This document shows positions 56,252 through 64,000 of a stretch of 64,000 nt of DNA, in pieces (positions within the stretch are counted from its first letter, which is position 1; each line of letters opens with the position of its first letter). The position numbers were made by a program, and so were the translations under genes. The stretch covers positions 6,544,873-6,608,872 of the forward strand of contig CM055107.1 of assembly GCA_029204225.1 (NCBI GenBank), given 5' to 3'. Origin of the DNA: Diphasiastrum complanatum (lineage: Eukaryota; Streptophyta; Lycopodiopsida; Lycopodiales; Lycopodiaceae). The notes beneath the pieces were generated by a model. That model searched no databases, had not been told where the DNA came from, and saw nothing but the letters and a program-made list of their open reading frames with translations.

Positions 56252-57778
56252 ATGGCATCTGTAGGAGATTGTCTCTTTCAAGCTAGTGAAGGACTATACA
56301 CCTTTAACTATTCATTTTGGAAGGATAGGATAGAATCATTGTTGATTCTGTATGGTGTAATGGATATTGTAATTGGAACTGAAGTTGAACCTGCAGCTTT
56401 TGATGAGGCTCAGAGATTCAAGAAGAGAGCAAGAATTGCTCTACATATTATCAAATTGAACATCTCTGACGAGATGTTGAGAGAGATTAGTTCATGCACC
56501 TCAGCCAAGGAGACTTGGGAGACTCTGAAAAACCTTCATGAAGCCGAGATCAAGTCAAGAAAGAAAAGTAAGAACCAGTACTCTCATGCCTTCACCAAGA
56601 AAAAAGCAAAGAACAAAGAGTATGGTGGAGTAAAAGATGAGTCAGCTCATCCTTCTAACTTCAAGAAGAAGACACAAGAAGTTCAAACCAGTTGTATCAT
56701 AGAAGACTCACATGCAACTTGTGAAGAGGCATCTCTTCTGATGTCTAGTTTTTTGTCTTTACCTTTTAATGATGTATCATGGTATATTGATAGTGGAGCA
56801 ACAACTCATATGAGTTGCTCCAAATATTCTTTTGTTTCTATTGAATCTGTTCTAGATCCTATGAAATCAATATACACAGCAGTTGGTGATGCATGTGCAA
56901 TTGAAGGTGTTGGAAGTTGTTCGTTAAAACTTACATCTTCTATGAATTTTACACTTTCCAATGTTCTCTATGTGCCTAATCTCACAAAGAGTGTGATTAG
57001 TGTAGGAAAGTTGTTAGATGATGGTTATGAACTGGATTTCAATATCAATGGTTGTTTCATAAAGAAAGAAGATAAGATCTTTGCAAGTGGATCTAAATAT
57101 GAAGGTATTTTCAAGCTAGATGTGCATGAAAATTCATGTTTATGTGATGCTGCATTGATGACTTATGTTTCCAAGGAGGAGCTATGGCATAGGAAGTTGT
57201 ATGTTTCCAACTTCAGGTCTATGCCTATTATAGTCAAGGAGATCAAGCCAAGAGTGGCTTATTCTATGGCAAAATCACTTATGGATCTATATTTAATGTC
57301 TTCTAAAAAGACAAAACATTCTATGGAGTTGGAACATTCCGATGTTCATCTTTCTTTATCAGTAAGCAAGGAAGGTGTTTCTTGCTTTGCATGTACTATT
57401 GATGGTTCCACAAGTTACATTTGGCTGTCTCTTGTCTCTTCAAGTTTTTTGGTGCATGTGTATGTTCCATCATGCAAAATTTTATGGAGTTATGAAGCTA
57501 ATGAAGTCTTGTTCAGCTATAAGCCTAAGGTTGTATACCTTAGTGTTCTTGAAGACTATTGCCTTGTATGTGGTTTCTTGGAAAGAAAGAAGGATGGTGA
57601 TCCTAGTCTGTGGATCATGGTTGGATGCTTATCCACCAAGGACTCTCTATCTCGAAGGTGTTTGAGCATGGAGAAGTTCTTGATTTTGAAGATCTATTTT
57701 CTATCTTGGAAGTGGCCGAGAGCACATTGTCTCATAGTGCATCACAAGTCATTACTATGGCAAGTAATCAAGTTGTGA
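56252..57778 (+). CDS. Copia-like gag-protease ORF with drifted integrase region
   Basis: 508 residues, uninterrupted. Residues 1-110 are gag: NYSFWKDRIESLL for NYxxWK, ALHIIKLNISDEMLREIS, SAKETWETLKNLHE. Gag then jumps to a Lys-rich linker without a zinc knuckle. Protease: VSWYIDSGATTHMS (about residue 180) with the catalytic Asp intact, then IEGVGSCSLKL, LSNVLYVPNLTKSVISVGKL and GIFKLDVHEN. The pre-integrase block is ELWHRKLYVSNFRSM, where the consensus has RLGH, so the zinc-site His is lost. Further on only distorted integrase echoes remain (LEHSDVHLSLSVSKEGVSCF, then FACTIDG). No catalytic triad is seen. Start chosen at 56252, in frame with the NYxxW block. Confidence 0.8.
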   Translation: MASVGDCLFQASEGLYTFNYSFWKDRIESLLILYGVMDIVIGTEVEPAAFDEAQRFKKRARIALHIIKLNISDEMLREISSCTSAKETWETLKNLHEAEIKSRKKSKNQYSHAFTKKKAKNKEYGGVKDESAHPSNFKKKTQEVQTSCIIEDSHATCEEASLLMSSFLSLPFNDVSWYIDSGATTHMSCSKYSFVSIESVLDPMKSIYTAVGDACAIEGVGSCSLKLTSSMNFTLSNVLYVPNLTKSVISVGKLLDDGYELDFNINGCFIKKEDKIFASGSKYEGIFKLDVHENSCLCDAALMTYVSKEELWHRKLYVSNFRSMPIIVKEIKPRVAYSMAKSLMDLYLMSSKKTKHSMELEHSDVHLSLSVSKEGVSCFACTIDGSTSYIWLSLVSSSFLVHVYVPSCKILWSYEANEVLFSYKPKVVYLSVLEDYCLVCGFLERKKDGDPSLWIMVGCLSTKDSLSRRCLSMEKFLILKIYFLSWKWPRAHCLIVHHKSLLWQVIKL

Positions 57779-58597
57779 TGAGGTCAAGGTTTGAGGAGGA
57801 GTATCCTCAACATGCATGTCCAAGGAGATCTTCATCATTGTACAAGGCCGAGTCCTTGTTGATCTTATTTCATGGAAAAGAAAAGAAAAGTAAAGGTGGT
57901 ATTCATTTTGTTTTACTCACCTATTGTTCTTTTTCTTTGATTAATGATGTATCTTGCTTAATTGAGATTTGCTTATCTCAAAGATCAAGTAAGACTATTT
58001 TGTTTTTGAATGAAGTCTTTAGTTTGGAATTACTTCTTGTCTTTTGTGACTTGATTATGTTTCCAAAACATCTAGAAAGCAAGATGTTGTACCATCATTT
58101 GTATGCTTTTAAATTGAGTAAGAGCAAGTATGAGTTTAGTACTCATAGTTTGAAAAAAGGAGTTTTTTCATGTATTTGAGGCATATTGTAAACTTCTTGT
58201 GAGGTTAAGTGAAGCATCCACTGAGGACACTTACACCCTCAAGAAAGTATTTAGCCTTAATTTGATCAAGTTTGAGTATGGTTTCAAGATTAGATCCATT
58301 TTGGATAGAGTTCATATTTTTTGGACTAGTGAAGCTAGTATGTTTAATCTTGAATATTGCTCATGGTACAATCTTGATATGTATGATCTTTGTGGTCATG
58401 ATATGAAAGCCTCGGTTTTTTCAGTCTTTCTTGCAGCCAACTTCATGCATGTGGACTTTGCATACCCAGGATCGACATCAGACATGCAGGAGGTACATTG
58501 GCATAGTAGCAGGTTGGTGGAATATTTTTCAAAGGCATTTCAAAAAGATTTCTATCAAAGAGAACTTATCATGGATTTGGTAAGCATACTGCTATGA
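57610..58597 (+). pseudogene. Downstream copia-like frames, heavily drifted
   Basis: Two frames: 57610-58179 (189 codons, overlapping the previous ORF) and 58199-58597 (132 codons). The first has HQGLSISKVFEHGEVLDFED, a possible echo of the copia connector. The second ends RLVEYFSKAFQKDFYQRELI, which sits where copia RNase H normally ends (ADxFTKAL...F..LR..LG). RT motifs (YVDD, LYGLKQ) are absent. They may be relics of pol or sequence replacing it. Confidence 0.45.
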
Positions 58598-58693
58598 TGG
58601 ATTCTTTGTTCATCTTCACTTCAAATGCAAAGCAAAGAATCCAAACTCAAAGGATCTTCACCAACATCAGATAGATATATTTTAAGGAGGAGT

Positions 58694-59557
58694 GTTAAAA
58701 ATTGTAAAACATATCTATCATCTGTTGTTAATGTTTGGGGGATCCTACACATGTAAATATTTTGTACATATCCAAGGTATGTGAATTGAGCAAATATCCT
58801 TGTAGAATAGGGTGAGTTTGGGTTAGGTAGATCAAATTCCAGTGACATGCATAAAGTCTAGTTGGTCTAGTATGATATGCAATAATGTTGACAATGTCTA
58901 GTTTGACATGCATATAGAGATTCACATGGAATTGGTCAATTATGACCTTGTAGAAACTCGAGCCACAATAATGCATAATGTCCTAAGTTTCCATAGTGAC
59001 ATGCAAAGCATGCAATCACTCTAATGGACACATGCATGTAGTTTTGTACATGGCTAGTTGGGAAATTGCCATTTGGAGAAAGTAGGTAGAAGTTAGGTGC
59101 AACCTATGCATGCTAGCAGTTAGGTGTCAAGTTAATAGTTGTTTGCACTTGAATAGGTGTAGGATGTGCATTGAATGCAAGGAGTACCACGAATTTTGGC
59201 TCTCCTATATATGTACATATCATTCTCATTCACAAAATAATGAAGAACCAAAGTTTTGTAGCTATCTCATGCTTGGTTGGATCTAAACTGTTTTTTCTTG
59301 TTATCTCTCTAGTTTTCTCTCTCTAACTTGTGTTGAAGCTAATGCTAAAACACTGTAATATTGCTTTTAATCATTCTTTGATTCATTACTATCATAGTCT
59401 ATTGATTAGCATGCTAGATTGTGAATTAGCCATATCTTCTGAACTAGATCTTGTTGAACAATCTAGAATCAGGGTACTGTGCCAATCACAAAGCTTAATC
59501 AAGATTAGTCACTCTTGTGGACATTCCCCACACGTGTGAATTCTGGAATTTTCAACA
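58694..59557 (+). repeat. 3' LTR
   Basis: 864 bp, starts TGTTAAAAATTG after the purine tract and ends TTTTCAACA. The palindrome CACACGTGTG is at 59529-59538. Confidence 0.95.
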
Positions 59558-60133
59558 CTACTTTTGGTTGATAATTTTTTAGGTCATAAACATCACAACA
59601 TTGTAGATCAATTGAGGGCCACAACAGTGGAACTATTGTCTCCAAATACTACAAGTACATTCCAGCCCATGGATGTAGGGATCATTGATTCTTTCAAGGC
59701 AAATTATCGCAAAGCACTCATTCGACATAAGATGCAATGTCTTATGTCCGATAGGAGCGCTGAAATTGATGTGTACCAGGTTGTGAAAATGGTTGAGAGG
59801 GTGTGGAGAGTAGATGTTACTCCCACAACCATTAGACATTGTTGGAGACATACGAGTCTACTATCTATTCAAGATTTGAATGGTCCATTACCAAAGGTTG
59901 ATCCAACCAATTGCGATATGCGGGAATTTGCCACTCTTTTTTTGGGTGAATTTGCACAAAACTCACAAGACAATGGTATATTTCCTACCATGGATGCAAA
60001 TGAGTACATACAATACGAGGTTGAGTTCGATCTCAACAATCCTTACCAGCTGACAGAAGTTGAAATATGGGAGCTGGTGGGTCCTGAAGATGGGAATGTT
60101 ATTTGGAATTTTACAATGTTAACTATGCCTTGA
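59558..60133 (+). pseudogene. Pogo/Tigger-like transposase, C-terminal part
   Basis: Continues the frame broken at 54616. The second catalytic Asp is in LLVDNFLGH. The third is in LLSPNTTSTFQPMDVGIIDS, the NTTSxxQPMDxGxI hallmark of Tigger/pogo DDD transposases. SFKANYRKALIRHKMQC and TIRHCWRHTSLL follow, and the frame is open to the stop at 60131-60133. The C-terminal acidic tail is typical of the family. This part has no visible lesion, unlike the N-terminal half. Confidence 0.9.
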
Positions 60134-60995
60134 ACCAATTTACTCCACTAGAGGGATTGTTCGAATGGATTGTGGAACATCAGAAGAATAATGAAATTCT
60201 TGTTTCAGTTGTTCCAATCGATTAAATGTCAAGCATGTCTTTTGTTGATTTAACTTTGAAGAAATAAAACTGGAAAGCATCAACATCCAGAAGAATTAGA
60301 AAACTATTGTTACAAGTGCCTAAAAATCAATATAGATTCTTTCTATGAAATTTGACCACAGGTCATTTTAATTTAAATCACTTGTTATTTCTATTTCGAA
60401 TCTTCGATAAAAAAATTGTTTTCTAGGAGGACAAAATAGTTCCGAGGGCTGTTCCGGGGCCCTGACTAAATTAGATTCGATATTTCGTGGTCTGTTTCGA
60501 AGTGCATTCCGAGGCCTCCACTAAATGCCAAAATCAACTCAAAATTGTTGCATTCTAAAATCACATAATTTTCAAAGATTGTCGGGCGTTATATTCCCAA
60601 GCCTTGTCAAAGAATATTTAGTGCACTGAACGACACAATTTTTTATCTGCTTAATTGTACTCATCTGGTTAAAGGATGTCATAAGTGTCCAAACATCGAC
60701 GAATTTGGCATCCAACCACTATTCTTGGGCGTCCAACTACCCAAAATTATGGAATTTGGATTTTTTCAAAAGTAGTGAATTTGCAAAATTGTAATTTTTC
60801 AAGGGATCCATTTATGTATGTCCGAATCAGTATTGGCCAGGTTTTGATTTTTTTTTTTTTCGATTCTCAACCCATTTATAAACCCTATTCTAAAGACCCT
60901 AACGACGGGTACACTATTTATCAAGAAATGGCTTATGTGTAGAATTGACGGTTATGTTCTTTTGTAAGAACTGGCCACGGTTCAGAACCTTCGGA
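60134..60995. other. Unassigned DNA after the transposase
   Basis: Nothing recognised. The right end of the DNA transposon should lie here or beyond, but I found no sequence complementary to a left end. A T-run is at 60847-60860. Confidence 0.4.
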
Positions 60996-61628
60996 TCCCT
61001 TTGAGCCTTGGATTTGTTGGAGAAGGAGGGCGTGCGAGAGAAATAAAAATAGCTAAAAAAGAAACGAACACAAATGGAAAGTGTTCGTGCGCAGCGGAAT
61101 GAGCTATCTCACTCTTTCCCTAAGCATGACTATGCCTATCAGACTCGAACAGAACATTAGTGATAGAAATCACGTTCGATCTGATTACGTAGCCAAACAT
61201 TAAGCATGAAGACATCAGAATGATAATTTGTCACGAACAGTTAGATTGATTGTCAATCGCAAATTAGTCACAAAAGACAAGACTAAAAATCAGTTGTGAA
61301 CAACTAGACTAATGATAATTCGCTAAGAACAGACTATTAGATCAAGCAATAAGAGAGTCAGACAGAATGTAGAAAAGCATAACAATATTGACACAAATCT
61401 GAACGCAGAACAAACACAGTTGTAATTAGATTAAGTGTAGCGAAATATACAAGTCAATAATGTAGTTGAGCACAAGACAATAGCGGACAAAACCGCGTGC
61501 TTCACAAAGCTAATTCAATTTGTAAAAGGAATAAACCTATTACTGACAATATAAAGAATCGATGCACGAAAGCATCTACTTCGTCTATCTTTGATAAGCT
61601 TTTGATGCTTGCTATACTTCTCACACAC
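60996..61628. other. Unassigned DNA left of the copia gag relic
   Basis: No coding motif. The region could include the decayed 3' part of the minus-strand copia element, but no LTR copy was matched. Confidence 0.35.
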
Positions 61629-62183
61629 TCAGTTGATGAATACGTAGATGATATCCAATATATACATAATGTTACAAGTGTGCAGATGAAGAAAGTACAA
61701 AGTGGATGTGCTGTCTGTAGGAGATCGTGGGTGGCTGCTGTCATTGTCAAATTTGTTTGCACAGTGCATTCTGTGGATCTGTGTGCCCAGATAGAAGTGA
61801 GATTCTCCCAGATCAGTCATGGCGAACTCAGAAAACAACATTGAGGGAGTAAAATTTTTTTCTGAAATGTAGCTTGGAAGCGATATCTCGCATTCATATA
61901 ATGTGCTCAAGATGTCCCAAACTTCTTTGGATGTTTGGGCTTCAGATATATGGCCGATCTGAGTATTCAAAATATTGAGAATGATCAGCGTGAAAGCCTT
62001 TCCATCCTTCAGCTTTTATCTCGCAATTGCTGCGTCGTCTGCTTCGGGTTTCCCTTCTGCACCTGTAACAACGTCATACAGTTCTTTAGCCATTAGCATT
62101 GTTTTCATCTTAATTTTCCACAGATGGTAATTGGCTCCATCAAGCTTGTCCATGATAGGACTGGCTTTCCCTTGGGAATCCAT
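61629..62183 (-). pseudogene. Copia gag joined to an RT scrap
   Basis: Gag starts with ATG at 62183 (MDSQGKASPIMDKLDGANYH then LWKIKMKTML, the NYxxWKxxM block) and continues AKELYDVVTGAEGKPEADD. A stop at about 62010 is followed by HISEAQTSKEVWDILSTLYE. At about 61860 the frame switches to FAMTDLGESHFYLGTQIHR, a piece of copia RT from just after YVDD. Gag C-terminus, protease, integrase and most of RT have been deleted. The junction stays in frame (ORF 61970-61629). Confidence 0.85.
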
Positions 62184-62327
62184 GTGGAAGATTAGTCTAG
62201 GTGATAGGAATAACTATTAGTGACTTAAGTATGAAAATTTGGTGCGAAAATACAGAACAAGAAGACAATTACTCTATCGGCTAGTAGAGTCTTGTTATTA
62301 TGGAAGCTTACCAGGCTACGAAAAACA

Positions 62328-62339
62328 GCTCTGATACCA
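62328..62339 (-). other. Primer-binding site (initiator tRNA-Met)
   Basis: Minus strand TGGTATCAGAGC, adjoining the LTR at 62340. Confidence 0.92.
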
Positions 62340-62554
62340 TGTACAAATTCGGTGGCGATGACTCACACTCACATGACTATCAAAGAATTCAATCAGATGT
62401 TTCCATGCAATCCGCAAGATTCAGACATGCAAGCGCACAAGAGCCACTACTTTCCTTGCATACACCACCCGTGGACTTGCACGAAGATATTTTCTGAGAA
62501 GACTCGGTACATGAGGATGTGCCATTCACATCGCATGATCACGAGGGAGACATG
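62340..62554 (-). repeat. Copia LTR, interrupted by a CACTA element
   Basis: The plus strand starts TGTACAAATTCGG next to the primer-binding site. It runs 215 bp to ATG (62552-62554), the presumed 3-bp target duplication of the CACTA element that starts at 62555. Confidence 0.7.
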
Positions 62555-62579
62555 CACTACAACATTATGGAGGATTTCC

Positions 62580-62885
62580 GACCCTATTACCGAGGCTTTA
62601 ATGAAGAATTTTTTTTCAATAAAAAAGACCGTAACCCTCGGTATACACCCTGAACTATACCTCAGAACGAGAGGTATACTTGCCTCGGTAATCGAGGCTT
62701 CTTCACCTCGTTTTTGCATTGTTTATAGCACGCGTATACCGAGAGATACACCGAGGCCCCTTGGTATATCCCTCCCAACAAGCTAATGGTGACTCTCTCT
62801 ATTCCGAGGATTATACCAAGGGGTATCCCTTGGTATATCTCTATCAAAAGTTTACCCTGTTCTGAGGGTTATTCCGAGGGTATAA
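62580..62885. repeat. CACTA subterminal repeats (TACCGAGG motifs)
   Basis: Direct and inverted copies of (T)ACCGAGG, first at 62588-62595 and last at about 62873-62880. Confidence 0.75.
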
Positions 62886-62908
62886 AATCAGAATTTTTTC
62901 TTAAGGAC

Positions 62909-62938
62909 AGAATGGAGCCAGTTTACTGGCTCCATTCT
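62909..62938. repeat. Perfect 14-bp inverted repeat
   Basis: Arms AGAATGGAGCCAGT (62909-62922) and ACTGGCTCCATTCT (62925-62938) with a 2-base spacer. It lies between the subterminal repeats and the gene end. Confidence 0.95.
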
Positions 62939-63063
62939 ACCCTAAAAATGGACTCCATCCGACCCCAAGGGTCTTTTGGGCCACTTCTTATGAAGTTTGT
63001 AAGCAAAATCATTTGTTCATTATTGTTGATAAAAAAATTTGCAAAATTTATTTGAGTTACATT

Positions 63064-63362
63064 TTAAGCACTTAAAAATTGATGAAGGAAACTTAATTTC
63101 ATACATAAATGTTCCAAGTACAGAGACATGTTACAAATTGGATTATTGAAATATACTTTATAATTATAGTTAGATCTAGTTGAGTCGTCCTCATCTTGGC
63201 CATTGACGTTGCAATCAAACTCATGTGAATGCGATACATGGGATTGTGACTGTGATACCTGCATCTAATGAATATGATTCAGTTATTTGAGAAATGTGAT
63301 GAGAGTAAGTCAGACCACATGAATGTAGTGAAGTTAAAGTGTATCTTGAAGCCATATATACC
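63064..63362 (-). other. Terminal intron-exon, left copy of a tandem duplication
   Basis: On the minus strand an upstream exon (through ...GYSRSE) ends at 63362 before GTATAT. The intron is 103 bp and ends GATGCAG. The last exon (63258 downward) reads VSQSQSHVSHSHEF, then GQDEDDSTRSN, and runs to a stop at 63066-63064. Compared with the right copy it has lost the early stop and has a 30-40 residue extension. It may be a pseudoexon. Protein family not recognised. Confidence 0.55.
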
Positions 63363-63678
63363 TCAGATCTAGAATATCCATCCGAATCAAGGCATAAGGA
63401 AGATTTGAAGTCTGTGAAGAAAGGATTTTCCGGAAATCCAGATCATGCCAAACAATAACGGGAGGTCGCTAAGAAGCTACAGGAGACTTTAGGGACCTTC
63501 TCACCTTGGAAGTGGTGGCCAAGGTTCTCCCAAGAACATCGTTATAACCCTGTCAAATGGCTCAACTATATCCTAAAACTAGACTCCATGCAATTGAATA
63601 GCCATCTAGAGGACTTAAACAATTATATATATTGATACATAAATGTTTGAAATACAAATATATGTCAGAATGAAACGC

Positions 63679-63960
63679 CTAATTATTAGATCTAGCTAAA
63701 TCGTCCCCGTCCTGGCCATGGTCATTAGACTCATGTGACTGCGATGCATGAGACTGAGACTGCGATATCTGCGTGCAACGAAGATGTGTAAATTTTGTAA
63801 ATGATGTTGTTAGAGTGTCTAACCAAACGAATGTGGTGAAGTCAAAATATATGTTGAAACCATATTACATACCTCAGAATATCCATCCCAGTCAATTCTC
63901 ACACCTTGTCTCTCCAATAATTCAAGTAACGATTGTGTTGAAAATTGTCACTTCTCACTT
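63679..63960 (-). CDS. Terminal exons of an unrecognised gene inside the CACTA element
   Basis: Minus strand: an exon with QSLLELLERQGVRIDWDGYS then E ends at 63873 before GTATGTAA. A 104-bp intron (63769-63872) ends GCACGCAG. The last exon is 63768-63679: ISQSQSHASQSHES, NDHGQDGDDLARSNN, stop. Splicing is phase 0. The start of the upstream exon lies near or beyond 63930, where I see a stop in the same frame just before it, so another acceptor is needed. Position suggests an element-encoded protein, but Ser/Gln/His-rich tails are not diagnostic. Confidence 0.5.
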
Positions 63961-64000
63961 GACATTGGTTCATGTAAATATTGATCAAGCATTAGAATAT

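Larger units (their letters stand above)
54617..59557 (+). mobile_element. Complete 4.94-kb copia-type element inserted in the transposase
   Basis: The 5' LTR (54617-55481, 865 bp) and 3' LTR (58694-59557, 864 bp) are near-identical, with roughly 15-20 differences by eye. There is a primer-binding site at 55482, a polypurine tract AAGGAGGAG at 58685-58693, and target duplication CTACT (54612-54616 and 59558-59562). The left LTR has lost its terminal TG. Removing the element and one CTACT rejoins the transposase frame exactly. The interior encodes a gag-protease-like ORF and degenerate downstream frames; no RT catalytic motif remains, so it is probably non-autonomous. Confidence 0.95.
62555..64000. 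mobile_element. Left end of a CACTA (En/Spm-type) DNA transposon
   Basis: The terminus CACTACAACATTATGGAGG is the classic plant CACTA start, preceded by a possible 3-bp target duplication ATG. Within 62580-62885 the words CCGAGG/CCTCGG occur six times in both orientations, with near-matches such as CCTTGGTATA. Such clustered subterminal repeats are binding sites for the element's own protein in this superfamily. A minus-strand gene end lies further in (63064-63960). The right terminus is beyond the window. Confidence 0.75.

Noticed and set aside
63310-63330. GAATGTAGTGAAG as the right end of the CACTA element
   Set aside because: It does not complement CACTACAACATTATGG beyond CACTACA and it lies inside the duplicated intron.

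Overview
This is nuclear DNA of a land plant, and most of it is decayed transposable elements. The evidence is the TGGTATCAGAGC primer-binding sites (complementary to plant initiator tRNA-Met) beside LTRs, many Ty1/copia and Ty3/gypsy fragments, a CACTA-type DNA transposon end, a pogo/Tigger-like transposase, GT-AG introns, and one recognisable host gene. I cannot name the species. The one host protein has a slightly non-angiosperm flavour, but this is weak evidence.

The host gene is cytosolic ribosomal protein eS25 (RPS25) on the minus strand. Exons 2-4 (30343 to 29318) encode all of the protein except the initiator Met, with clean phase-0 introns. The best candidate for exon 1 is an ATG followed directly by GTGAGC at 43516, 13 kb away, behind two TGGGCC site-II promoter motifs. 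If this is right, intron 1 (30344-43513) contains a nested stack: a copia element, a gypsy element inserted into it, and a young 3.07-kb gag-only copia-type element inserted into the gypsy leader.

Left arm (1-29 kb): AT-rich DNA without genes; a copia RNase H relic; a LINE relic; gypsy copy A (4.4-9 kb); a deletion-derivative copia (10.6-11.2 kb); a minus-strand array of related copia-type LTRs and internal regions (12.2-20.6 kb) in which neighbouring elements appear to share LTRs; a head-to-head copia chimera (21.2-24.65 kb); and gypsy copy B (24.66-26.9 kb).

Right arm (43.9-64 kb): a gypsy relic with an in-frame 135-bp duplication; a copia scrap; a chromodomain-type gypsy 3' end; a (CT)n tract of about 147 bp; a gypsy gag; a copia LTR; gypsy copy C; then a pogo/Tigger-like transposase pseudogene split by a complete 4.94-kb copia-type element (54617-59557) with a 5-bp CTACT target duplication. 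The window ends in a copia gag relic whose LTR is interrupted at 62555 by the left end of a CACTA element. That element has dense subterminal repeats and a duplicated terminal intron-exon.

Almost every transposon coding region carries stops, frameshifts or deletions. Two exceptions are long open copia-like reading frames (12252-13919 and 56252-57778) whose gag/protease parts are recognisable but whose catalytic core is rewritten. They suggest non-autonomous elements that would need enzymes supplied in trans. All identifications come from reading motifs; no database search was possible.
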